From: Eubacterium sp. CAG:252
GTDB taxonomy: Bacteria; Bacillota; Clostridia; Lachnospirales; Lachnospiraceae
NCBI GenBank assembly: GCA_000436535.1
Contig: FR886280.1
Location: 1-36,482, forward strand
Length of the DNA stretch: 36,482 nt
Reading direction: 5' to 3'
Of the stretch, positions 25,232-32,937 are shown in pieces. The position numbers were made by a program, and so were the translations under genes. Positions within the stretch are counted from its first letter, which is position 1; each line of letters opens with the position of its first letter. The notes below the pieces were generated by a model that was given only the letters and a program-made list of their open reading frames with translations, was not told where the DNA came from and made no database searches.

Positions 25232-26684
25232 CTATTTCTCACCACATTCACTTACGAGTGACATATCACTGTACGGATATAGCTTTTCATTAAAAACTTA
25301 TATAATTTCAATTATTGCAGTGATTAGCTGTATCACAATGATAAGCCTTTTATTCCAGCTTCAGCCAGTATATATCTTAGCCATAGTTCTCTGCGGTGTT
25401 ATTATGCTGCCTTGGCTTATAAGGAAAAAATATATGAATAACCACCGTTTAAAAGAATTCTCTGACGTTGACATCTACCTGCACCAGATGGTGTATTCAT
25501 TTATAAGGAACCCTAAAATACATACTGCTCTGTCAGACACCTATGCAGTAGCAGACGGCAGACTTAAAAAGCTCATACAAGAGGCACTAGATGAGCTTGA
25601 ATATAGTATGAGTGAATATGTATACGAAGAAGCCCTTGGCATAATCGAAAACAACTATCAGTGCAGCCGTATAAGAACACTTCATCGTTTTCTTATAAGT
25701 GTTGAAACCAAAGGCGGCAGATACAAGAATGCATTGCAGGTACTTCTTAAAGACTTTGACCGCTGGGTTAAAAATATATACGAATATGAATATGAACTTA
25801 AACTCATAAAACGTGATACCACAATAGGAATATTTATAAGTATTGCTCTTTCAGCAATAACTATGTTTATGTGTCTTGTATTAAACCGATACAGTACCGC
25901 TTCATCTGATATAACATCTGACTATATATTCCAGATAAGCACTGCCATATTCTTAATACTCTGCATACTATTCTATGCTTACACACAGACACACTATGGA
26001 AAAGATATATTAAACCAGACCAAAAAGGATACCCAGTGCATAAAGGATTATAAAAATGCATATGAGTCACATATATCATCCTTAATCATAAAAATACTGC
26101 CATTTATAGCAATCGCCAGCGCTTTACTTGTGTATACAATTATTGCAAAGTATTATCTTATAGCCGTATATACAGCAATAATTATTGTAACATTTCTTGT
26201 ATTTCCTGTTATCAATAAACAGAATTCTAAAAAAAGAGTTATTGCCAATCTTAGAAACAGCTTCTCTGACTGGTTAAGAAATGTTGCCCTCAACCTTGAA
26301 AATAAGCCTCTTATTGCAGCCATCGAAGATACTTATGACGACTGCCCATATATCATAAAGCTTTCACTGGACGACTTTATCCGTGATATAGAGGCTAATC
26401 CATCCGATATAAAACCCTATTATGAATTCTTATCCGAATACAAACAGACCGACATAATGTCAACCGTAAGAACTCTTTATTCTGTATCAGAACTTGATGA
26501 AAAGGGAATTGATGAAACTATAAGCACTCTTATACAGCGAAACAATGAACTTATCAATAAGCAGACTGAACTTGATTACAAGGACAGGATAAGCGTACTT
26601 AAATTCATGGAATACATTCCTGTATTTTTTATGGCACTTAAAATGTCGGTGGATATGATGCTTATTATATCGATATACCTATAA
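25215..26684 (+). CDS. Tad-like inner-membrane platform protein with two GspF-type halves
   Basis: This 489-aa polytopic protein overlaps the ATPase gene by 17 bases, which suggests translational coupling (no good SD). Hydrophobic segments fall at about 29-46, 52-70, 203-224, 238-256, 293-311, 314-333 and 466-487. Between them lie two soluble helical domains (about 85-200 and 345-460). Each starts with a stretch like 'D(V/W)...(F/N)...PxxxALxDTY' (NPKIHTALSDTYA; NKPLIAAIEDTYDD), as in TadB and TadC/T2SSF domains. Most Tad loci encode TadB and TadC as separate proteins; here both halves appear to be in one chain. I use the ATG at 25215, since the upstream in-frame extension lies inside the ATPase gene. 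Role: platform through which pilin-like subunits are assembled. Confidence 0.8.
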   Translation: MKKLINYFSPHSLTSDISLYGYSFSLKTYIISIIAVISCITMISLLFQLQPVYILAIVLCGVIMLPWLIRKKYMNNHRLKEFSDVDIYLHQMVYSFIRNPKIHTALSDTYAVADGRLKKLIQEALDELEYSMSEYVYEEALGIIENNYQCSRIRTLHRFLISVETKGGRYKNALQVLLKDFDRWVKNIYEYEYELKLIKRDTTIGIFISIALSAITMFMCLVLNRYSTASSDITSDYIFQISTAIFLILCILFYAYTQTHYGKDILNQTKKDTQCIKDYKNAYESHISSLIIKILPFIAIASALLVYTIIAKYYLIAVYTAIIIVTFLVFPVINKQNSKKRVIANLRNSFSDWLRNVALNLENKPLIAAIEDTYDDCPYIIKLSLDDFIRDIEANPSDIKPYYEFLSEYKQTDIMSTVRTLYSVSELDEKGIDETISTLIQRNNELINKQTELDYKDRISVLKFMEYIPVFFMALKMSVDMMLIISIYL

Positions 26685-26811
26685 CCCTGTATACTTTAAA
26701 TCAGCATACTAAAAACGAATAAATACTACATAGATGCATTTTTATTAAATTTACTACAGATAATTTTTATCTTAATATACACAAGATTGGCAAAATCTGA
26801 ATTCCTTGTAG

Positions 26812-26889
26812 ATACTCATACAAATATATTTTTTATGACTATATAATCTAAACATATATACTACTTTAAATGTATACTCATACAAATAT
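26812..26889 (+). repeat. 16-bp exact direct repeat before the micro-protein genes
   Basis: ATACTCATACAAATAT occurs at 26812-26827 and 26874-26889, 62 bases apart in the 243-base AT-rich gap between the platform gene and the 34-aa gene. It could be a paired regulator site or the scar of a small duplication. No promoter or terminator is obvious in the gap. Confidence 0.6.
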
Positions 26890-26927
26890 GCTTCTTAAAC
26901 ATAATATTCAGAAAGGTGGACTACATT

Positions 26928-27032
26928 ATGGATATAATCTTAAGTAAATTAGGTGAAACTGGTGTTGCTATTATATTTCTTATTCCAACAATTAGGACAT
27001 TTGCAGAAATATTAGCTATTGTTATGGTGTAA
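26928..27032 (+). CDS. 34-aa single-TM micro-protein in the Tad-like locus
   Basis: The ATG follows GAAAGGTGG at SD distance. The product is MDIILSKLGETGVAIIFLIP followed by TIRTFAEILAIVMV: one short hydrophobic helix in nearly the whole protein. The stop overlaps the SD of the next gene (TAAGGAGGG), a hallmark of coupled translation. It is too short for a folded pilin, but could be a core-forming minor pilin or an assembly factor. The Gly-Glu pair at residues 9-10 followed by a hydrophobic run faintly resembles a mature pilin N-terminus. Existence is supported by the SD, the coupled neighbour and the locus context; function is unknown. Confidence 0.68.
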   Translation: MDIILSKLGETGVAIIFLIPTIRTFAEILAIVMV

Positions 27033-27041
27033 GGAGGGTCT

Positions 27042-27182
27042 ATGGAATTAATTATAAAAGAATATGGCGGCATTATTATACTTCTTGTGTGTCTTTCTCT
27101 TGCAATGACCTTCATATCGATGTGCATTGCTAAATGTGCAGGCATAGAGGATACACTTCTTAATGTATTATTCTGTCATTAA
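27042..27182 (+). CDS. 46-aa single-TM micro-protein in the Tad-like locus
   Basis: A very strong SD, AAGGAGGG, is four bases before the ATG and directly abuts the stop of the 34-aa gene. The product begins MELIIKEYGG, continues with a hydrophobic helix (IIILLVCLSLAMTFISMCIA) and ends in a cysteine-containing tail (CAGIEDTLLNVLFCH). The opening II-K-E-YG resembles II-E-H-YG of the 56-aa protein at 23945, suggesting that the two are paralogues. It carries four Cys residues, unusual for so small a membrane protein. Function unknown; a pilus-subunit or assembly role is inferred from the locus. Confidence 0.7.
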   Translation: MELIIKEYGGIIILLVCLSLAMTFISMCIAKCAGIEDTLLNVLFCH

Positions 27183-27332
27183 TGCAGCAAAGAATTAAAT
27201 CTGAATTAAGTCAGAACTAAATACAACATTTTAAGTAAAATTTTACACAATCTAAAAATCATTATAAACCTGAATACAAATAATCAAAATAATCTTCCAG
27301 TAAAATACTAAGAAAGGATATCTTATGAACAT

Positions 27333-27701
27333 ATGAAATCTATTATTGAAAGCTCTGTATATCTTATCATTATGTCTATAATATGCATAATCTCACTTGA
27401 TTTTATATTTATGAATAAAAGCATATGCAAGGGTCAGGAACTTCAGCAATATATAAGAGATACCATCCTTATATATGGCGAAAGCAGCAGCACACATACC
27501 ATAGATGACAACACATGTCAGAAAATAAATACCCTTGCAGAACAGTATAACAGCACAGTGGATATTTCATACTTTGATACTGTTAATGAACACGACTACT
27601 TTAACATAACCATTATGTATCCTGTAAAATCAGGTATATTTAATATACAAAAGGACTGCACTTACAATTCTATAGTCAGTGTAAGAGGGGAAAGCCTATG
27701 A
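27333..27701 (+). CDS. Pseudopilin/TadE-like protein
   Basis: This 122-aa protein has an N-terminal membrane helix at about residues 8-27 preceded by a short polar start with Glu6 (MKSIIESSVYLIIMSIICII). An extracytoplasmic domain of ~95 residues follows, with two cysteines (about 60 and 108) that could form a disulfide. This layout is that of TadE/minor pseudopilins. The SD AAGGA is closer to an ATG at 27325 that encodes only Met-Asn-Ile-stop and overlaps the real start as ATGA; the main start may thus be reached by reinitiation. The stop overlaps the next start by four bases. No known domain is recognised beyond this general architecture. Confidence 0.68.
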   Translation: MKSIIESSVYLIIMSIICIISLDFIFMNKSICKGQELQQYIRDTILIYGESSSTHTIDDNTCQKINTLAEQYNSTVDISYFDTVNEHDYFNITIMYPVKSGIFNIQKDCTYNSIVSVRGESL

Positions 27702-28096
27702 GAATTGCCATAAGCAGCAGTTGTCTGACAGTCATTATACTATTACTGGTTATGATACACTGCTCTATTATAAACAAAAACTACCGAGACATAGAAGTTA
27801 ATGGAAGTATCAATGATGCCTTCTTATATGCCGCCGATAAAGCATACAGCAGTTATATTGATTATAACGAAGCTGATAATAATATGACTGACGATGATAT
27901 AATAAATAATACAATGCAGGTCTTTAACAATGCATTTAATAATTCTGTGAGTTCTGATGGAACATTTACAGTTTCTTTAATGTACACAGATACAGAAGCT
28001 TCTACACTTGATATACTCATAACCGATGAATACAGCTATGGTTTTATGAATCACACGGGAAAGACCACATGCCAACGCAGTATCCAGCTTAATTGA
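27698..28096 (+). CDS. Second pseudopilin-like membrane-anchored protein
   Basis: This 132-aa protein has an N-terminal hydrophobic helix (about residues 4-24, AISSSCLTVIILLLVMIHCSI) and a hydrophilic exported domain. It overlaps the preceding gene by the tetranucleotide ATGA, so the two are translationally coupled. The exported part has a segment (NGSINDAFLYAADKAYSSYI) resembling the helix after the anchor in TadE/TadG-like pseudopilins. It is the last gene of the Tad-like locus; no prepilin peptidase, CpaB, CpaC or TadZ gene follows. Function is inferred from context only. Confidence 0.65.
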   Translation: MRIAISSSCLTVIILLLVMIHCSIINKNYRDIEVNGSINDAFLYAADKAYSSYIDYNEADNNMTDDDIINNTMQVFNNAFNNSVSSDGTFTVSLMYTDTEASTLDILITDEYSYGFMNHTGKTTCQRSIQLN

Positions 28097-28148
28097 CATA
28101 ATTGCTGTCTTTAATTATAATCTGTTTATTGTGATTTTATTATTCATT

Positions 28149-28198
28149 ATGATGTTAGTCTGACAGGTTCAAATATCTTACTTTTACCCCAACATCAT
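28149..28198. repeat. Dispersed inverted-repeat motif, copy 3 (upstream of PAP2 gene)
   Basis: ATGATGTT (28149-28156) and AACATCAT (28191-28198) are exact inverted repeats. The right half extends to CTTTTACCCCAACATCAT (28181-28198), which matches the complement of the left half at 36323-36341 with one base missing. TATAAC follows at 28209, 36 bases before the PAP2 start, so the motif may overlap the promoter. Confidence 0.55.
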
Positions 28199-28244
28199 AT
28201 TATAAAATTATAACGATTAAACAGAAAGGAACTTATTATTTATT

Positions 28245-28820
28245 ATGGAAATTCAGATATTACACTGGTTTGAGTCTTTACATAATCCCATAACCAATCC
28301 AATAATGTATGGTATCACATCTCTTGGCAACGGAGGGATATTCTGGATAATATTAGCTGCTGCAATGCTTTTAATATTTCCTAAAAAATATAGAAAAGTC
28401 GGTCTTTCTATGGCTATAGCACTTATCCTCTCACTCATATTCTGTAACGGTATTATGAAGCATTTGTGGGCAAGACCACGTGCCTTCTGGGTTGAGGGAC
28501 AGAACTTCGTAGTTGGTGACCAGTTTGAAAACCTGTATGGCATATTCCAGTCTATACACGATTATTCATTTCCATCTGGTCATTCATCAGCATCTTTTGC
28601 TGCTGCCACAGCTATATTTATGTGGCGTAAGAAAGAGGGAACTGCCGCACTTATATTAGCAGCCCTGATTGCCGTATCAAGACTGTACTTAACCGTCCAT
28701 TACCCATCTGATGTACTAGTTGGAACAATCACAGGTATATTATATGGTATAGCTTCATACTTTATTGCACAGCAGCTTATGAAGCGCATACCTAAGTTTA
28801 ATCAAATTTTCAATAAGTAA
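28245..28820 (+). CDS. PAP2-family membrane phosphatase
   Basis: This 191-aa integral membrane phosphatase belongs to the type 2 phosphatidic-acid phosphatase superfamily. The three motifs are present: K72-x4-RP(R) (KHLWARPR), PSGHS (110-114) and SRLYLTVHYPSD (145-156), with the nucleophilic His in the last and the acid/base His113. About five to six membrane helices flank them. Substrates in the family include undecaprenyl-PP, phosphatidylglycerol-P and lipid phosphates; the actual one is unknown. The SD AAAGGA is upstream. It is on the same strand as the Tad-like locus but has its own upstream motif and a downstream terminator, and it is probably not part of that machine. Confidence 0.92.
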   Translation: MEIQILHWFESLHNPITNPIMYGITSLGNGGIFWIILAAAMLLIFPKKYRKVGLSMAIALILSLIFCNGIMKHLWARPRAFWVEGQNFVVGDQFENLYGIFQSIHDYSFPSGHSSASFAAATAIFMWRKKEGTAALILAALIAVSRLYLTVHYPSDVLVGTITGILYGIASYFIAQQLMKRIPKFNQIFNK

Positions 28821-28897
28821 TTAAACTATAAATGAACAAACAAAGAAAAATGCACAAAATAAGTTAATTTTGTTTGTGACTAAGATACATAAATAAT

Positions 28898-28940
28898 AAG
28901 CCGCCATACACACCTTAACACAGGTTATGTATAGCGGCTT
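28898..28940. terminator. Hairpin between convergent PAP2 and lipoprotein genes
   Basis: Thirteen-base arms 28898-28910 and 28928-28940 (AAGCCGCCATACA / TGTATAGCGGCTT) pair with one mismatch. The U tract is short on either strand. It is placed to terminate both convergent genes. Confidence 0.75.
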
Positions 28941-29015
28941 TATCAATATAAAATATCAGTATAAAATGATCACTTTTAATTATTAATTTTAAATTGTTAA
29001 ATCACTCACCCGATT

Positions 29016-29360
29016 TTAATTCTTAGTAAGCTCTGTATCTCCAGAAGCACTTGTAAGTGTAAGTGTCTTACCCTTGTTAGAAAGCTTATATGTATAATCT
29101 TCTGTCTGTGTTCCGTCAAGTACTGTCTTATTGACTGTAAGAGTATCTCCATCAACAGTGTATGTGATATTAAGCTGGATACCGCTTATAGACATTTCAC
29201 CTGTTCCATCTTCATTAAATGTAAATGTAACATCATAACCACCATTGTTACCTGACCAGCTTCCTGCAAGGTCTGACTTCTTACTTTCTCCACAGGCTGC
29301 CAGTGATAACACACATACAAACGCTGTAACGCATATTATAAGTCTTTTTATTCTCTTCAT
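29016..29360 (-). CDS. Small surface lipoprotein (lipocalin-like/DUF5640-type)
   Basis: This 114-aa exported lipoprotein has a basic start (MKRIKRL), a hydrophobic helix, and the lipobox LAAC with Cys23 as the lipidated residue. The mature ~90 residues are a small beta-rich domain: LAGSWSGNNGGYDVTFTFNE, then TGEMSISG, then TYTVDGDTLTV, ending with LTLTSASGDTEL. The GSW...DVTFTFNEDGTG...YTVDGDTL arrangement is typical of lipocalin-like/DUF5640 domains in Firmicutes; ligand unknown. The SD GGAG is directly preceded by a GCCG-TAGGA-CGGC mini hairpin. It stands alone, convergent with PAP2 and upstream of the murF 3' end on the same strand. Confidence 0.85.
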   Translation of the reverse strand: MKRIKRLIICVTAFVCVLSLAACGESKKSDLAGSWSGNNGGYDVTFTFNEDGTGEMSISGIQLNITYTVDGDTLTVNKTVLDGTQTEDYTYKLSNKGKTLTLTSASGDTELTKN

Positions 29361-29435
29361 ACTTACTCCATTCTGCCGTCCTACGGCTCATAATATATTC
29401 CGTCACCTTTTTCTTAAGTTAAATATGCACCTGTT

Positions 29436-30842
29436 CTACTGCTGCTTAGACAACATATCCACAATATTACTAAAGTGCATACCGTGAGATGCTTTTACAA
29501 GTATATTATCACCTTTCTTAAGAAGCTGTCCAGCTTCATTTTCAAACTCCTCAATAGTGTCATAACTATGTATACTGCAATCATACGACTCATAGTGAGT
29601 TTCCCTGTAGTCAGCAGCTCCCATCGCAATATGTCTGGCAAGGTCGCCTATAGTTATAAGAACATCTATACTCTTAGCACCAACATACTGACCTACATCA
29701 TAGTGGAGATTTTTCTCATTATCTCCAAGCTCAAACATACTTCCAAGTATACATACCTTTCTTCCAAGAGCCATATCCACAACATCAATAGAAGCCTTCA
29801 TAGACACAGGATTGGCATTATAACAGTCATCAATAATAGTATAATTATCTGTCTTTATTATATTATTTCTTCCTGCTATAGTCTTTAACTTTGAAATGCC
29901 ATCTCTTATCTGGATACTGCTAAGTCCTAACTGCGCACCAACACATGCTGCTGCAAGCGCATTATATATCATATGATGTCCGGGAACTGGAACTGTCACC
30001 TCAAATGCTCTATCACCATCTGCACATTTAAGACCATTTATAACAAAACTTGTTCCATCAAGTCCAAGATTTTTTATATCACTTGCATACACATCATCTT
30101 TATAACTGATGCCAAATCTTACTGGTCTTTTATTATTAACCTCATCAATCGTTATGAGCTTATCATCATCACCATTTAAAATGGCTGTTCCATCCGGCTT
30201 TAAGTTGTGGAACATTTCTGTCTTAGCCTTTAATATTCCATCTCTTGTCTTGAGATTTTCAAGATGACAAAGTCCGATATTAGTTATAACACCTATATCA
30301 GGCTGTGCTATTTGGGATAATCTTTCCATCTCACCAAAGTCACTTATTCCCATCTCAAGCACTGCTATCTCATCATCATCTCTAAGCCTGAATACTGTGA
30401 GTGGAAGACCTATCTCATTATTAAAATTGCCTTCTGTCTTTAATACTTTGTACTTTTCTTCAAGAACATAGCTTATAGTTTCCTTTGTACTCGTCTTTCC
30501 AACGCTTCCTGTTATTCCGACAACCTTTATATCAAGATTATTCCTGTATAAAAGTGCAAGGTCTTTAAGTGCCTGAAGGCTTGACTTTACCTTAATATAA
30601 GAGTTCTCCTGCTCTGGAAGCTCCTTTTCTGATATAACACACAGCGCACCAGCCTCAAAACAGCCGTCAATATACTTATGACCGTCTGTCCTCTCACCGC
30701 ATATAGCTATAAACAGACCATCCTTAACAACTTTCCTGCTGTCTGTAGTTATATCTGTAACCTCTTTGTCAAGATTAGCTTCACTTCCATAATATTTGCC
30801 ATTGCATGCCTTAGCCATAGCCCTTAACGTCATTCCACGCAT
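29436..30842 (-). CDS. murF: UDP-N-acetylmuramoyl-tripeptide--D-alanyl-D-alanine ligase MurF
   Basis: This ~468-aa cytoplasmic Mur ligase adds D-Ala-D-Ala to UDP-MurNAc-tripeptide using ATP. The P-loop GITGSVGKTSTKE is at about residues 109-121. It is followed by the Mur-ligase EGNFNNEIGLPLTVFRL, ITNIGLCHLENLKTRDGILKAK with the Mg-binding His/Glu region, and DDCYNANPVSMKASID. The C-terminal LVKASHGMHFSNIV region is typical. An ATG at 30857 also opens the frame, but the GGAG six bases into that extension stands at SD distance from 30842, so I use the latter. It is 45 bases downstream of ddl, whose product D-Ala-D-Ala is its substrate: a functional operon. Confidence 0.95.
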   Translation of the reverse strand: MRGMTLRAMAKACNGKYYGSEANLDKEVTDITTDSRKVVKDGLFIAICGERTDGHKYIDGCFEAGALCVISEKELPEQENSYIKVKSSLQALKDLALLYRNNLDIKVVGITGSVGKTSTKETISYVLEEKYKVLKTEGNFNNEIGLPLTVFRLRDDDEIAVLEMGISDFGEMERLSQIAQPDIGVITNIGLCHLENLKTRDGILKAKTEMFHNLKPDGTAILNGDDDKLITIDEVNNKRPVRFGISYKDDVYASDIKNLGLDGTSFVINGLKCADGDRAFEVTVPVPGHHMIYNALAAACVGAQLGLSSIQIRDGISKLKTIAGRNNIIKTDNYTIIDDCYNANPVSMKASIDVVDMALGRKVCILGSMFELGDNEKNLHYDVGQYVGAKSIDVLITIGDLARHIAMGAADYRETHYESYDCSIHSYDTIEEFENEAGQLLKKGDNILVKASHGMHFSNIVDMLSKQQ

Positions 30843-30887
30843 ATCATTACTCTCCATCTTACTTAATAATCATTATAATCATAAATA

Positions 30888-31919
30888 TTACTCATATCTT
30901 CTAAGTGATATTTCTATTATCTTTTCTGTAAGCTCGTCATATGATATGCCTGCTGCTGCTGCCTCCTGTGGTAAAAGACTTGTACCTGTCATACCAGGAA
31001 GTGTGTTAATCTCAAGGCAGTATATATCTCCGTCTTCTGTGAGAAGCTGGTCTACTCTTGCATATGTAGTTACTCCTGCTGACTCACACGCCTTTTCAGC
31101 CCATCTCTGCATTCTTTCTGATATTTCTTTTGGAAGAACCGCAGGACAAGTTTCCTTAGTTGCCCCTGCCTTATACTTATTCTTATAATCATAGAAGCCT
31201 TCAAGCGGCTCTATCTCTATAACTGGAAGTGCCTTTCCATCAAGCACACCTACTGAGAATTCCCTTCCCTTTATGTATTCTTCAACAAGTATGTTGTCCT
31301 CATATGAAAATGCTTCTGTAAGTGCCTCTTTAAATTCTGCATCATTGGCTACAATTGATACTCCGACACTTGAACCTCCGCAGCAAGGCTTTACAACACA
31401 AGGATAAGGAACATATTCTATCTTATGTCCTCTCTTAAGCGCAACACCCTTAGGCATAGGTATTCCGTCTGGTACAAGAACCTTTTTAGTAAGCTCCTTG
31501 CTCATAGATATTGCACTGCTTATGTAATCTGTACCTGTGTACTTTATTCCCATAAGTTCAAATGCTGCCTGTATCTTTCCATCCTCGCCATTACTGCCGT
31601 GAAGTCCCATAAATACAATATCAGCCTTTGAACAAAGTGCTAATACATTGTCACCAAAAAAGCCCTTTCCTGACTTCTTTCTTGCCTCTAATTCATCCTC
31701 AACATTGACTGTGTTTTTCCTCATAGCCTCTGCTGTTTTTTCAACATCATTATTGTTTGTAAAGAAGCTCTCTGCCTCTTTGTCCTCTATACCAAAAAAT
31801 ACATCAATAATATTAGCATTATGACCATTTCTTCTGAGTGACTCACATACCTTAGTACTTGTCAATATAGAAATGTCTCTTTCTGTACTTGTACCTCCGG
31901 CTAATACTACTATATTCAT
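30888..31919 (-). CDS. ddl: D-alanine--D-alanine ligase
   Basis: This 343-aa ATP-grasp ligase makes D-Ala-D-Ala for peptidoglycan. Diagnostic segments are VVLAGGTSTERDIS (residues ~4-17), GLHGSNGEDGKIQ (105-117), VVKPCCGGSSVGVSIV (175-190), GREFSVGVL and the C-terminal EINTLPGMTGTSLLP. Length is normal. The SD GGAGG precedes the ATG by six bases, and a GCAC-GCAG-GTGC mini hairpin lies just upstream of it. It is the first gene of a ddl-murF operon. Whether it is a Ddl for D-Ala-D-Ala or D-Ala-D-Lac cannot be settled by eye; nothing nearby suggests vancomycin resistance genes. Confidence 0.95.
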   Translation of the reverse strand: MNIVVLAGGTSTERDISILTSTKVCESLRRNGHNANIIDVFFGIEDKEAESFFTNNNDVEKTAEAMRKNTVNVEDELEARKKSGKGFFGDNVLALCSKADIVFMGLHGSNGEDGKIQAAFELMGIKYTGTDYISSAISMSKELTKKVLVPDGIPMPKGVALKRGHKIEYVPYPCVVKPCCGGSSVGVSIVANDAEFKEALTEAFSYEDNILVEEYIKGREFSVGVLDGKALPVIEIEPLEGFYDYKNKYKAGATKETCPAVLPKEISERMQRWAEKACESAGVTTYARVDQLLTEDGDIYCLEINTLPGMTGTSLLPQEAAAAGISYDELTEKIIEISLRRYE

Positions 31920-32030
31920 AACGAACCTCCATCATCGCACCTGCGTGCTTATTCTTAACATTCTCTTGTCAACGCGTAAATAATATCACTTATTAACAAC
32001 ATATGCAATCAATATTATATTTAGTCAGAC

Positions 32031-32072
32031 TTATCCAGATACTTTTCCACAATATCCACATAGTTATGCACA
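32031..32072 (+). promoter_or_regulatory. Cluster of four DnaA-box-like 9-mers
   Basis: Four head-to-tail 9-mers stand within 42 bases: TTATCCAGA (32031), TTTTCCACA (32043), ATATCCACA (32052) and TTATGCACA (32064). Two fit TTWTNCACA exactly and two have one mismatch. An AT-rich stretch (32090-32260) follows, and a reverse-oriented TTGTGGATT lies near 32255. There are no replication genes nearby, so this may be a DnaA-binding regulatory cluster or chance in AT-rich DNA. Confidence 0.4.
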
Positions 32073-32298
32073 TTTTAAGTGAATAATTAAAATGTATGTA
32101 TATTTTCCTTTTTCGTGCATATATTATGCTAATTATCTGACAATTATACCATATTTAATAACTGTTTTATTATATTATCTGAATAGTTTGTCCTTTATAA
32201 CCATTCATACACTGCTTATAATTGGTTATATTATTATTCAAATGTATTATTACTTGTGGATTGTTGATAACTTTATCAACCTTCAATTAATTTCTGAA

Positions 32299-32937
32299 CT
32301 ATTGTCTTAGTCTTAATCCCTCATACTTTGTATGTGCCATCAGACATTTTCTTAATGAATTATATCTGTCTGTTATATCACCTTCTGGAACTGCAACCTC
32401 TATGGACTCTGCCATTATATCAATAAGCCCGTCATTAAGCTCGCCTCTCATAGATGTAAGAATATCAAGCTTTTCCTTGTAGTCATACGCATCAAGAAAT
32501 CTTATAAGCTTGCTTTCCTCCTGAGGCTCTTCTGCCCCTGTTGTATGAAATGTGTTATCTTCTCTGAACGTTCCTGTCTTACTATCTGTGTTATAGAAAT
32601 CATCCACCTCTGATATGTTCTGTCTGCTTTCTGCCTGTCCAGCATATCCTACAGAGCCATCTTCACTGTCATATACTGCATCCGTTTCAAGCGACTTTCC
32701 TGTTTTTATATCTATAAGTTCAAATCTGTACTTCTGTTTAACATCGGGATACTTAGCGTGGTCGACCTCGCTAATAAACATATCATATGGTCTTACATAC
32801 ATTTCGTAATCCCCATACAATCCCTGACATATAACCATCTTTTCTTTAGTTTCTGAATGTATCGCAGTTCCCTTAACCTGATATAATTTATCCTTAAAAT
32901 GTCTGTAAAACCCGTTAATAACAAGCTTTCTCTCCAT
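32299..32937 (-). CDS. DUF1653-domain protein
   Basis: This 212-aa cytoplasmic protein has an N-terminal DUF1653 domain (about residues 5-78: GFYRHFKDKLYQVKGTAIHS, MVICQGLYGDYEMYVRPYDMF). It has the characteristic 'YRHYKG..Y.V...A.HSET.E..V.Y..LYG....WVRP...F' pattern. A low-complexity linker (about 80-140) leads to a C-terminal helical region (EKLDILTSMRGELNDGLID...). Function of the family is unknown. Most DUF1653 proteins are only ~70 aa, so this is a long version with an extra C-terminal module seen in some Clostridia. It is monocistronic between ddl and a divergent PHP gene. Confidence 0.85.
   Translation of the reverse strand: MERKLVINGFYRHFKDKLYQVKGTAIHSETKEKMVICQGLYGDYEMYVRPYDMFISEVDHAKYPDVKQKYRFELIDIKTGKSLETDAVYDSEDGSVGYAGQAESRQNISEVDDFYNTDSKTGTFREDNTFHTTGAEEPQEESKLIRFLDAYDYKEKLDILTSMRGELNDGLIDIMAESIEVAVPEGDITDRYNSLRKCLMAHTKYEGLRLRQ

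Noticed and set aside
28245..28820. PAP2 phosphatase as part of the pilus-like machine
   Set aside because: Same strand but separated by 148 bases with its own upstream motif; family role is lipid phosphate turnover.
32031..32280. Chromosomal origin of replication
   Set aside because: The DnaA-box-like sites are few and two are imperfect; no dnaA, dnaN, rpmH or related genes nearby. Kept only as a regulatory candidate.
32092..32310. Plus-strand 72-codon AT-rich open frame upstream of ddl
   Set aside because: Low-complexity Tyr/Ile/Leu-rich translation, no SD, overlaps the end of the DUF1653 gene on the other strand.
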